Assembly (NCBI RefSeq): GCF_000003605.2 | Contig: NW_003141313.1 | Span: forward strand, 390,450 to 409,496 | Direction of reading: 5' to 3' | Length of the DNA stretch: 19,047 bases | DNA from: Saccoglossus kowalevskii | Taxonomy: Eukaryota > Hemichordata > Enteropneusta > Harrimaniidae | Shown here: positions 1 through 8,982 of the stretch, piece after piece | How positions within the stretch are numbered: the stretch's first letter is position 1 | How the letters are laid out: each line of letters opens with the position of its first letter | Position numbers and translations under genes: made by a program | The notes under the pieces: generated by a model | What the model saw: only the letters and a program-made list of their open reading frames with translations | What the model was told of the DNA's origin: nothing | Database searches by the model: none

Positions 1-495
1 ATTTTTAATGTGTCTTCAATACTCTCAGCACACGGGAGTTCTTTCTAAGCTTTCTTTGATTACTTTTTCAACTTCTTCTTAAAAACTACCAATCTGATTG
101 CTTTGATACATGGTGTATATATGCTCTCACATAGATCTCACTTAGATTTTCATTTCATGATGATATCTTTAATTGATGAATATTTTTGTAATTTTCGGTA
201 AAAAGTTATATTTTTGACTTTTTGTTGAAAATTGGTTTGATGGCTTTGATTTTATACACAAAGGTACCTCATGTGAATTGATCTCAGATTCGTCAGATTT
301 TGCTGATGATACAAATAGTGCAATTTGCCACAGAAACCAAATTCCATGTTTAGTCACGTGACCATCTTCCTATCACAATTGTGTTTTGGCAATTTTGATT
401 TTACAAGCACCCAGACCTTAACAGAGGTTACCCCAAAGTCAATTGCTTAATAAACATTATACTTTCTATGTCATTTTTTCCACTTTATTTGTCAG
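1..495 (+). other. COMMD9: Partial intron upstream of the penultimate COMMD9 exon
   Basis: No exon or other gene is visible here. The stretch ends in a pyrimidine-rich tract and a TTTGTCAG acceptor just before base 496. The preceding COMMD9 residues expected from the family were searched for by eye and not found, so earlier exons are probably left of the window. The only notable short motif is the palindromic E-box at 353-362. Confidence 0.6.
353..362. promoter_or_regulatory. Palindromic E-box / CLEAR-like motif GTCACGTGAC
   Basis: The 10-bp perfect palindrome GTCACGTGAC matches the core bound by bHLH-Zip factors of the USF, MITF and TFEB types. It lies in an intron of COMMD9, an endosomal-trafficking gene, which makes a CLEAR-type element a tempting reading. 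A single motif proves nothing; function is inference. Confidence 0.25.
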
Positions 496-599
496 TTTCT
501 TTACCAAGACTGGTTGATTTTGATTGGCGGGTAGACTTGAAAACATCAACAGACACCATTAGTCGTATGTCAATGCCAACGTGTATATTACAACTCAAG
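496..599 (+). CDS. COMMD9: COMMD9, penultimate coding exon (COMM domain)
   Basis: This 104-bp exon encodes the start of the COMM domain of COMM domain-containing protein 9. The translation includes SLPRLVDFDWRVDLKTS and ISRMSMPTCILQLK, which correspond closely to vertebrate COMMD9 around its LVDxDWRVD and MPTCxLQxK motifs. It is preceded by a pyrimidine-rich tract and TTTGTCAG and followed by a GTATTT donor at 600. It begins in phase 1 (the first base of an Ile codon must come from the previous exon) and ends on a codon boundary, so it joins in frame to the exon at 1594. COMMD9 is a subunit of the CCC/Commander complex, which acts with retriever in endosomal recycling of membrane cargo (known for the family). 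The upstream exons, coding the N-terminal helical domain, are outside the window. Confidence 0.9.
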
Positions 600-1593
600 G
601 TATTTTAACTAAATTAATAATTTGTGGTTAGTTGTACGTGATGTGAGGATCACCAGATTGTCTGCTCTCTCAAATTATTCAGAATTTAATCTGAACAACT
701 TCTGAGGTACATTGGAACCTGTCTAAACCAAACATAATATGGAAGATAATTATTCATTTTTCAGAATTGTTTGGTTGATTAAATCTTTTACAGTGAAACT
801 TTTCTAAACCAAATTTCACCTCTCTCTTCCTTATACTAATGGGTGGGTTAGTCTCCTGACAGCGAATAATTTGGGGCATTTATTTATTTTTTACCCCTGG
901 CTTTCCAGGTGTATGCAAGTTGTATCAGAAATGATACCAGCCATGCACTGGCAAGGAATAACAATTAAATACCAAGGGTCATTATAATTTAATAACGGAT
1001 TTAGTTTTATTCATACCTATCTACAAGTCATTGTGTTCATTATTCATTGGCTGCTATATTTACTCTTTCCTGTAGTTAACACTGGTGTGAATGCAGAATT
1101 AAGAGATCCTGATTGTTTTAATTACTGTGCACAACCTACGCCAGCAAAACTTTTTTTAGTATGAACATGATATTAGATAAATATATTGTGTTAAAAATTG
1201 CACACTAATTGTGAAAAACATTAAGTACAGCTTGGGGTTGAAAGCTTGTTTTGATATTAAAATACTTAATGAAACATTAAGCTATGGTTTACATACTTTT
1301 CATCCATATTGCATTGCGAGTGGAATGCAGTTGGGATTATACCTTTCCCTTCAAGTTCGCCCCAAAACCTATAACAACAACTGTATCTGAGTGATATACA
1401 TTTTATAAAAATGCATGCATGAGTTGTTAGTGAAAAGGTTACCGAGTATGACCTCTTGTAACATTCTCAAATTACAGTGAGCCACAGGTACCTAATTTTC
1501 TTCTAAATCCTGTCTCTTGCTTCACATTATGTTGATCAATGATGATTATATATATTGGTATATTGTTTACCTGCATGTTCTGTTTTTATACAG
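600..1593 (+). other. COMMD9: COMMD9 last intron (GT...AG)
   Basis: A 994-bp phase-0 intron bounded by AAG|GTATTT and TATACAG|GTACAA. It contains the transposon-terminus-like repeat at 710-813. I see no other gene in it. Confidence 0.85.
710..813. repeat. Degraded inverted/direct repeat with CAGT-type transposon ends
   Basis: CATTGGAACCTGTCTAAACC starts at 710 after a TA dinucleotide. A related copy, CAGTGAAACTTTTCTAAACC, starts at 791, also after TA. Between them GTTTGGTT (769-776) is the reverse complement of the AACCAAAC inside the first copy. Combined direct and inverted copies next to TA resemble terminal and subterminal repeats of Tc1/mariner- or pogo-like DNA transposons. The arrangement parallels the repeat at 5628-5715. 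No transposase is seen, so this would be a decayed terminus inside the COMMD9 intron. Confidence 0.4.
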
Positions 1594-1737
1594 GTACAAG
1601 AGACAGCAAAGCGAGTTGATACTGTTCCCGATGTCTCTTCACTCAGTGTTGAATTAAGTAAAGAAACATTAGACACCATGTTAGATGGACTTAGTAAAAT
1701 AAGGGATCAACTTAGCTCTGTTGCAAAAAGAACATGA
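1594..1737 (+). CDS. COMMD9: COMMD9, terminal coding exon with stop
   Basis: This is the last COMMD9 exon. The acceptor is TTTTTATACAG, ending at 1593. The frame continues in phase 0 for 47 residues and ends with TGA at 1735-1737. The diagnostic stretch is ELSKETLDTMLDGLSKIRD followed by QLSSVAKRT, nearly identical to the C-terminus of vertebrate COMMD9. The less conserved linker at its start (VQETAKRVDTVPDVSS) is where the family normally varies. Together with the exon at 496-599 this gives a continuous COMM-domain C-terminus without frameshift or stop, so the gene appears functional. An ATG-initiated frame beginning at 1555 in the same phase runs through the intron end and should not be taken as a start. 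Confidence 0.93.
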   Translation, partial: VQETAKRVDTVPDVSSLSVELSKETLDTMLDGLSKIRDQLSSVAKRT

Positions 1738-2812
1738 ACAATTTTCTATATTAACTGTATATATTTCAAAAGTAAAGTTTTATGATACATGTAGAGATTT
1801 GTTCATTGAAATTTGTGCTTCAAGGAACTGAGACTCTGTAATCTTTAGCCAGACCCCCCCCCAAAAAAAAATTCCTCCACAGATTTGTCAAGAGCTTTAT
1901 GCAAAGTAGTTTTTACTGCTTCCATAGATGCTTCTAAATTAGTATATGTTGAACAGAATCAAGAATTATTCTTAAAAATACATTTAATTAAACTAGATAG
2001 AAAAATCCTGCTCTGGAAAATTTGCTGTCTGTAAAAATTTGGATCTTGCAACAGCGCCACCAAAGGCCAATTTGAGCAAGAGTAAAAAAAAAATGTATAA
2101 ATGTATTGGGAACTTTTACATGAATCCGTGGAGTGAGTTATTTTTTATTCCCATCCTGTAGGCAATAGAAAATGATATTCATTATCAACAAATGAATAAC
2201 TTAAAATGTGGCGAGAAAATTATTGAGTTGCAAGCATGCTTTTCATTGATGTTGTGTCACCAATAGTGAGTGATTAGAGAAGGATATTACATGTTTATAC
2301 AGGTGTATTTTCCATGCCGATATGTGATGAGAATAACTTTTAATATACCGATACGCTGAATCTACATTCAGTGCAATTTGAAAAGATGTGTTGCATATTA
2401 TACAGTAATAAATTACTGCATGCTAATGAAATTGTTCCAGCTGTTTGATTAATAATTGATTGCATTCAATATGGCATTATTTCCTATTGTTGAACATGTA
2501 AGTGAGGCTGAATGTATAAAGTAAATATATAGTATGAGAGTTAGCAGTGCATAGGTCACTACAACTCACCATAGGTGACAATATAAAAAACTTAAAAAGC
2601 AAGGCTATTATATAGCCAATGACTAGAGTACCCACAAGTTTGAAAAATTAAAAAGAGTGAATTTGAATTGTCAAGTTTTTGAAATCAATAGTAAACAGAA
2701 TCATCACAGTGTAGAAATTCCAAAAAATGAAGCTGATTCAACTTCATTTGTAAATTCACTAAAATTCCATGTAGTATACAACTATCCTATGCGGGCCTCA
2801 TTTGTTTCATGC
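1738..2812 (+). other. COMMD9 3' flank; no further gene seen
   Basis: The first part is presumably COMMD9 3' UTR. A C9A9 homopolymer junction sits at 1854-1871. Otherwise this is AT-rich DNA without a supportable coding region. Confidence 0.5.
2407..2412 (+). terminator. Candidate COMMD9 polyadenylation signal AATAAA
   Basis: This is the first canonical AATAAA after the COMMD9 stop codon (670 bp downstream). A moderately T/G-rich stretch follows within 40 bp. A weaker variant, AGTAAA, lies much closer at 1771-1776 and could serve instead, giving a very short 3' UTR. Confidence 0.35.
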
Positions 2813-3112
2813 TCTGATTCAAGATGGCCGAATGGCGACCATTTTAATAACAGAGATGCATCAAAATCACCCATTTTCACTGTGTGGATATATTTGGTTT
2901 AAACTTGGTACATACATTGAACATAGTGTAACCTTCATGATCTGATTCAGTTTTGTCTCAAAGAATGCAGTTCAAACTTGTATCAGACATAATATTGGAC
3001 AAACATTCATGCACTTTTGTCACCATGAAATCCCAAATGGCTGATTGGCAGACATCTTGTTTGTCATTCATGTCTGGACCAATTAAGTTTAAACTTCACA
3101 CATACATTAGGT
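2813..3112. repeat. Two diverged direct-repeat units about 200 bp apart
   Basis: Around 2820 there is CAAGATGGCCGAATGGCGAC followed about 70 bp later by GGTTTAAACTTGGTACATAC. Around 3025 a related unit has CCCAAATGGCTGATTGGCAG followed by AAGTTTAAACTTCACACATAC with similar spacing. The two units look like old copies of one interspersed or tandem repeat. Small open frames across this area are explained by the repeat and are not called as genes. Confidence 0.4.
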
Positions 3113-4617
3113 CATATATATATCATGCATCTATAATACAAACAGGGACTTGTTAACAACAGTGCACCCTCAACGGCAAAAAGTCAATTTTGTTTCAGGC
3201 TATGTGGAGGTTCTTTTAGCTCACACTTTTTTTAGTGATATTCAACAAAGTGTTAGCAATTCTTTCTACAGCAAAAAATTCAACTGATAAAAAATGTTTT
3301 AACATGTCTATTTAAGAGTTTTTTTTCCATTTGAAAACTGAGAATTTGGCTGTATGTATGTTGTTTGTCATTAAACAAACAATTGAGAAAAATATTGTCA
3401 ATATGTTGTATGTCAATCAGATCTTTGTCAAAAAAATGCTCCATTTGTCCACTTTGTGTTTGCACTTCTGTAAATGACTGAGGTGTATCTGTTGCAAATA
3501 AGTCATATTTTAACAATCCAGCATCATTTACTTATAGAGCAGATGCGGTATGTTGTTGTTAAAATATCTATGGTGCCTGCTATCTCAGAGTGGACAGGGC
3601 TAAGTCATAAAAAGCCGTCAACCCTTGAGCTGTTTTTTTTACCTTGTTAACTGAGCCAAATTTGGCTACATAAAACTGACATGTTTTATTGAAATATTTA
3701 CATGGTACATCTGCCATATAGTATTGCAGTATGCTCTAACATCTGATAATAGCACTCCCTTTTAGTACTATTGTATGCTATGGTTGAAATGAAGCCTTGT
3801 GTACATTTATTGGTGTCTCATTAACTGCCTGAATTGGTTCTGCCAAAACAAGGGTGTGTCATCATGCCAAGGTAATGTCACACATATATTCTGTTCTGTT
3901 TTCACTATGCGTTTTATTATGCACTCTTTCTCCTGTAACATATTACAATAGCATGCAAATACATTCACTATGAAATAATAAAGCACAATATCGATGACAC
4001 TCTTGAAACATTCACAAATTTCCGACACTCGGTGTCTCATAACCCCAGGGAGAGTGTCGCTGCTACAAAATTACACAGTTTTGTTGACTTGTAAAAATTG
4101 TCTCCTTAAAGTGGTTTACATTATACATAGAATTAGAACATTTCTCATACATCAAATGGTCTACAAATTAGAACTATTTTATGGGCAATTAAAACACAAA
4201 AAATTGTATTACATCACAATTTGTAATTATCAATCATCGGCTTTCAACATTAAAAATGTTATAGTGATTGTCTCAAGAGCTCAATAACTATACCCTTGAT
4301 GCACGTGTAAGCCTTCACATGATATAGCAACTGACTACCAACTTTTTCAAAATTAAATTGTGATGATTGTAAATTATTAATTAGAAATGAGAATGATGTC
4401 ACATTACCATTTCTGGATTCATTGTTGTGAATTCTAACATCTGTTTTGGTTTATAGCAGCCTTAGCTATTTGCTCTTCACTGTATTTTCATTAAGGTAGC
4501 AGGAAGGGAAAACATTTATTTTACAATTGAAAACACTTTATAATGTTGAAATAAATCACTATACCTACTTAAAAAATCTGAATTTTCTAGGATGCTATTC
4601 AAATGGGTTTTTGAAAC
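3113..4617. other. Intergenic, no gene seen
   Basis: AT-rich sequence with short open frames on both strands (for example 3280-3516 on the minus strand and 3994-4287 on the plus strand) that show no recognisable motifs, no consistent codon bias and no splice-site context. I see no RNA gene. A small palindrome, GACACTCGGTGTC, is at 4023-4035. Confidence 0.5.
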
Positions 4618-5459
4618 ATTGAACAAACAAGCACTGCTATGTTTAATTCAACACTGGGCGTTGAACAAGGTTGTAATCTGAGCCCTTCACTCTTTAACAT
4701 TTTTATTAATGACATAACTAATACCTTGGACCATGAATCATGTGATCCACCAAATTTAAATAACACACCAATCAGCTGTCTAATGTATACAGATGATATA
4801 GTTATTCTCTCTAAATCCAAAAGTGGTCTTCAGAAAGTCCTTGATAATGTCTCAAAATACACACAGAAATGGAAACTCGCTGTGAACACAGAAAAAACAA
4901 CAATTATGGTTTATAATAAAAATAATAAACTCTATTACAGTGAATTATTCTTTTTTGAAAGGAATAAGATTAACATCGTGAGAAATTATAATTATTTAGG
5001 TATTGTTCTCAATGGAAAATTTAAAGCTGCTATGAAACATCTGAAATACAAAGGAATGAAAGCATTATTCTCTTTGAAAGCCAAATTAGGTCATAATAAA
5101 AGTCTCAGTCCCTCACTATTGTTATCATTGTTTGATAAACTAATAAGACCAATTCTTATTATATATAGATGTGAAGTCTGGGCTGAAGAAAGTTCATTCA
5201 ACTCTACTATAGAAGATGTACATCTCAGCTTCTGCTGCCTCATCCTAGGCGTTTCAAAAAACGTTCCGGAATTTATAGTGAGTTGGGTAGATATCCCATT
5301 GATTCATTCATTCAAAGGCAGTTAATAAAATATACCAACCACCTAAACAAAACTGATATTGAAGATGAACACCACTTATAATATGCCCAGTATATAGTAA
5401 AGAGAAGATCATTTTACACAAAGAAGCTGAAAAGATTATCGCTGACTTTACAAATCTGA
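4618..5459 (+). pseudogene. Non-LTR retrotransposon reverse-transcriptase fragment, frameshifted
   Basis: The open part (4639-5325) encodes the second half of a LINE-type reverse transcriptase. It shows GVEQGCNLSPSLFNIFINDI, the catalytic box as YTDD (about 4786-4797, where YADD is usual), a KWKLAVNTEKT thumb-side motif, YNYLGIVLN, then the conserved RPILIIYRCEVW region. At about 5275-5280 the frame breaks. The natural continuation ELGRYPIDSFIQRQLIKY is in the -1 frame from 5280, runs to an in-frame TAA at 5379, and remains similar in style to the TGA at 5457. The true reading upstream of 4618 is lost after a stop, and the N-terminal RT, the endonuclease and ORF1 are absent. It is therefore a 5'-truncated, inactive copy. 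The motif style suggests a CR1/jockey-type clade, which is an inference; the finer clade is not determined. Confidence 0.85.
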
Positions 5460-5564
5460 AAATAAAGTCATAAAAATAATGTCAAATAATAACTTAACAA
5501 TACCTTTGGCACAATATGTAAAAAAAACAGCGCCATTAGACAGCAGTACCCACTTAGTCATTGA

Positions 5565-5566
<2 letters not shown>

Positions 5567-5595
<29 letters not shown>
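5567..5595. repeat. (TA)n microsatellite
   Basis: About 14 uninterrupted TA units, just downstream of the LINE fragment. Confidence 0.95.
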
Positions 5596-5600
<5 letters not shown>

Positions 5601-5627
5601 TATATTCTGCTTATAGTATTTTGTGTG

Positions 5628-5715
5628 TACAGTCAAACCTGTCTATAGCGGCCACCCAAGGGACTTTAAAATTTTGGCCTTTATAGACAGGTGGCCTTTC
5701 TATACAGGTTCACTA
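5628..5715. mobile_element. Miniature element or terminus with TA-flanked CAGT...AACCTGTCTATA ends
   Basis: The unit starts TA-CAGTCAAACCTGTCTATAG and contains GGCCACCC. It then turns into the reverse complement: TTTATAGACAGGTGGCC, then CTATACAGGTTCAC, followed by TA. The left arm therefore pairs with two successive right-hand arms. Short CAGT-starting ends next to TA are typical of pogo/Tc1-mariner-related DNA transposons (family knowledge). At only about 86 bp this is either a minimal MITE or one complex terminus of a larger element. No transposase is seen nearby. Confidence 0.5.
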
Positions 5716-6540
5716 ATTTATTCATGAATATTAATTAGGCACTGAATCAATGTATTAAAACAGATCTCGCAACCCCATTGTATTACCCCCGGTATGTAAA
5801 CTAAAATCATTTTTACAAAAATCGATCATTGCACAATAATGAGTATTATGAAAATTAAATATTTGAAGATTTGTACAGTAAAGTTCATGTTCAGCAGCAG
5901 TTTGAGTCTCATTTCCTACTAAAGAAATCACTCAGCTTGCTTTGCTTAGCTATTCTGAATTTGTATGTTTCTTTTAGTATCTATTGTGTCTGGTAACTGT
6001 TCTAATAAATCGGAGTGTCTCTGGGCTATAGCAATTTCTTTCAAGGAGAAGGGAGAGGGACAGTTAGCAGTGCTTTATTGATTTACGTATACGAAAAGAA
6101 CACTTATCTATTGTAGTGATGGATCTCCTTCCAGTTACGTGGCAACTTGAAAGATTCCTCCCCAATCACAATTCCCTTAACATTTTGTTCATTTTTTTTC
6201 AAAAATCTTCTTGACCTACCTCACTTATGAAATGGTTGATCCCTAATCAAAACATTACTTTGTGCAATCGAAATCTGTGCGACTTCCATGTTATTGTACT
6301 GGTGCAACAATAGAAACATGTAAAATATGCCTTGGGACTTTGGCCAGTGAACTGAGGTCAATTTAACATCATTGTTAAAAGCATCTATTGTTTAATGTAC
6401 CGAGGCAGTAGCAACCGAGAAAACAAAATATATGTATTTTATTTTATTTTATTATATTTTTTTTTTCAGTTACTAATTCCATTTAGTCTGTTTTTGGTTG
6501 TGCCATTGTAATTTGATTAAATTTTTTTTTTTGTAATTTT
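5716..6540. other. Intergenic, no gene seen
   Basis: No open frame with recognisable motifs. A (TTTTA)n-like run lies at 6437-6451, followed by T-tracts. I considered whether 5850-6250 is an eroded transposase interior; in-frame stops are frequent and no motif was recognised. Confidence 0.45.
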
Positions 6541-6600
6541 CTTTTGTAGCTTTTAACCTCCTCCAGTAGGTTGTTATGAATTAATAAATTAAAAAAAATA
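6541..6600 (+). repeat. Retroposon-like 3' tail (hairpin, AATAAA, A-tract)
   Basis: A small hairpin (AACCT 6555-6559 pairing with AGGTT 6568-6572) is followed by AATAAA at 6583-6588 and an A8 tract at 6591-6598. A terminal hairpin before a short A-rich tail is the layout of several LINE 3' ends. It has the same orientation as the RT fragment ending at 5459 but lies about 1.1 kb away, so it may belong to that copy or to another. Confidence 0.3.
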
Positions 6601-7240
6601 TGTTTTTGCACAATTTTGCATTACTTTAGAGGCTTAGGTGAAGAGTTTATTTGATTGTTTATTGTGTTCAATCATATGCACTCAACTATAGCAGTTGGAC
6701 AGTAATGTTTAACAATGGGTTATTCCTTAATTAGTATATTTACATAACAAATTTGCACCCTTTAGTTTGAAATAAGCATCATTAATATGTTCTGCAATAA
6801 ATTGTAACAATTCTAGTATTACTGTAGTATTAGAACAAATCATTCATGTAGTTGCTACATTTGTTTACATGATTCACAAAACAATGACAGAAGCGAATGC
6901 ATCTGTGCGATACGATTGTTTGTCATAGAATAATGGCCCATCAAATTTGTTAGCTAGTGGTGATTTACTGCACTGGAAAACACTTATCTGTAAACATTTC
7001 AAAAACGGGTTGTTCAAACAGTTGTGACGTTTTTTTCTGGAAATTACTGGTTTAGTGATTTTGACATTAGTTTTTCATGTGACACTTATGTAACCAAATG
7101 ACGAGCTAGTTTGTTCAAATGTGTTTCTCATTATCCGGGCTTCAAGCCTGAATGCGATAACAGACAGAGAATTCTTTATTCAGAGACATGTATTAGTGAT
7201 TTTGGGGCATGGATTATTAAAGTTAATGATATATTCTTGA
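6601..7240. other. Intergenic, no gene seen
   Basis: AT-rich and without a supportable coding region. The short frames starting at 7111 and 7367 continue into the inverted-repeat element and are not called. Confidence 0.45.
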
Positions 7241-7772
7241 TTTACAGAGGGGAGGCAAGGGGGGTAGCTGGTACGGTTTTACGGGAAATAAAAAGGGCTT
7301 TTCATAATTTACGAAGAAAAAAAAAGACGTTTTTACAGTTTACAGTGTTAACAAATGGAACATTGAATGGTCCGAAGTGTTCTCCGACTCAAATTCTCCG
7401 CCATTGCTGGGCCGTGTGAAGAGACGCATGCGCATATTACCCTCGTAATGCTCTTCATTCGGCTAGAGGGCCTTTTACGTCTTGACATTCAATTTTGTAG
7501 TGAATTGTGTCATCTAGTCGTTTTACAGTTTCTAAAATGTAATTTCCCTGGATTATTCTTTACGATTTTTTTTATTTGGATGTGAATTTTTGTACGTACG
7601 AGAAAAATGACACATTTTTACAGTGTACGAAAAAAATATTTGATTGATTACGTTGTACGTCTAGCCTGTGATTACAGAATTACGGAATTTATTTTTTCTA
7701 TTTACGTTGTACGAACAAAAAAATATTGCAATTACGTTGAACGAAAATAACCCTTGCCCCCCCCTCTTTACA
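7241..7772. mobile_element. Candidate DNA element with imperfect terminal inverted repeats and internal TTACGTTGTACG copies
   Basis: The left end reads TTTACAGAGGGGAGGCAAGG. The reverse complement of the right end reads TGTAAAGAGGGGGGGGCAAG, so about 20 bp match with a few changes. The right subterminal part carries TTACGTTGTACG at about 7648 and 7702 and TTACGTTGAACG at about 7732, like subterminal repeats. The 532-bp interior has no transposase, so a nonautonomous (MITE-like) element is the best reading. G/C homopolymers at both ends could exaggerate the match, so this is a moderate call. Confidence 0.45.
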
Positions 7773-7842
7773 GTACCAAACTCCTCTGAGTTCTGTTATT
7801 TTGAACAAGGATTCGTTATAAGGCACTGTATCATGACATTGT

Positions 7843-7886
7843 CTCTCTGCCCCGTAGACGTCCTACTCTCTGCCCCGTAGACGTCC
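7843..7886. repeat. Two-copy 23-bp tandem duplication
   Basis: CTCTCTGCCCCGTAGACGTCC occurs identically at 7843-7863 and 7866-7886, so the period is 23 bp. Perfect identity indicates a recent slippage or duplication. Confidence 0.9.
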
Positions 7887-8452
7887 ATGTATTGACACCA
7901 GGAACCAAACCACACAAATATGTCATTAGGGCACCTGTGACGGTGAGTGTGGCGCTTTCGTGAAACAGAACAGTTTTCACACAGTTTTCCCTCCCTGAAG
8001 TTCTAGTAGCCTATATAATACAAGCAAGAAATTTAATTTTCAAATTGACACTTGTTGAGCTCACCCCCCCCCCCCAATTGCCTAAAGAACAAATGACATT
8101 CCGCGTTTGCGATGACCCCCTGTGTTTCAAATATAGGGCAGGTCTGTATAAAGTTCTGGAAAAGTTTCCGAACAATGGAACGGAGAGTGTACATTACAAT
8201 AGGACTGTCTGCTTCAATGCGCGCTTTAAAAAAAATCTGCGGCTTCTAAAAACAAAATCGCCATGATAATTAAAATGACTTCAATATATGTGTAGTATGT
8301 GTCAAATTGAAAAGAAACAATCATAATCAAGAACGCACAAACACTCTGAAAGTGGTGAACTTCCATGTGCCAAACAAGTTAAAAATTTGTCACGCGTTTT
8401 AGCATTGAGACTAAATACGTTTACATTATCAACTTTGAATATTCATTAGCTC
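7887..8452. other. Intergenic upstream of the membrane-protein gene; no gene seen
   Basis: Contains a C12 run at 8064-8075 and short open frames without recognisable motifs. CpG density begins to rise across this stretch compared with the DNA to the left. Confidence 0.45.
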
Positions 8453-8660
8453 TGACGTCACGGCAACGTGGGTTGAATGGAATATTCCAACTTTAGTCGA
8501 TAGCCAATCGAATTATTTACCGGTACTCTGCTCATTATTCCCATGCGCTGTGGGCTCGATCTGTGTCGACATCAGAGAAGCTAACCCGGCGTTTCACGTC
8601 TGCGTCAAAGTGAGCAAAATTATAAGACCAAAGACGTCCTTGGTCGTCTATTCAGCTTCC
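8453..8660 (+). promoter_or_regulatory. Promoter: CRE, CCAAT box, TATA box, initiator
   Basis: In order there is a perfect CRE TGACGTCA at 8453-8460, a CCAAT motif at 8504-8508 (AGCCAATCG), and a TATA-like TATAAG at 8621-8626. A pyrimidine-rich initiator-like TTCAGCTTCC follows at 8651, putting the likely start near 8654, about 33 bp after the first TATA base. This spacing is what is known for TATA-driven RNA polymerase II promoters. The membrane-protein frame begins about 330 bp downstream. The CRE suggests CREB/ATF-type responsiveness (inference). Confidence 0.55.
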
Positions 8661-8766
8661 GATTTTGTGAGAGTTGTGTGACATTTCGCATAACGACAAG
8701 GATTTGCGATTTACAGGGGGCGTATATCGCAAGGGCACTACGGGTCTACAGTTCAGCGACCGGTAC

Positions 8767-8799
8767 ATGTTGACTGTTATTGCATCGATAAAGAAGTGA
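8767..8799 (+). other. Upstream ORF (10 codons plus stop)
   Basis: ATG at 8767 opens a frame of ten codons (MLTVIASIKK) ending in TGA at 8797-8799. It is the only ATG between the proposed start site and the main ATG at 8983, and it could dampen translation of the membrane protein. It would not be in the mRNA if a 5' UTR intron removed it. The visible intron candidate, AG|GTATAC near 8842 to TTTTGTAG at 8925, would leave it in place. Confidence 0.4.
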
Positions 8800-8982
8800 A
8801 CTTAACATATACAAGTCAGGAGTGGACGATCAACCCGAATAGGTATACAACAAGCTTAGAACGACAGAGTAAGCAATATATAACTGTTCTATTTATTGCG
8901 CGCCTGTCACCTTGATATTTTGTAGCTATTGTGTGGTACTGTCGTGGTGACCCTAGGTCAACTTTATTATAATATAGTTAAA

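Noticed and set aside
1555-1593. ATG-initiated upstream part of the plus-strand frame ending at 1737
   Set aside because: It is intronic; a good TTTTTATACAG acceptor at 1593 and COMMD9 similarity starting right after it show the exon begins at 1594.
5850-6250. Possible eroded transposase between the CAGT-type terminus and the retroposon-like tail
   Set aside because: All frames are interrupted by frequent stops and no DDE or DNA-binding motif could be recognised.
7355-7411. Minus-strand ATGGCGGAGAATTTGAG start with good context, a possible first exon of a leftward gene
   Set aside because: The frame closes after 18 codons, no convincing donor is present, and it lies inside the inverted-repeat element.
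8929-8982. N-terminal extension of the membrane protein by 18 codons
   Set aside because: It begins at a TTG codon, there is no ATG before 8983, and an in-frame TAG lies at 8923.
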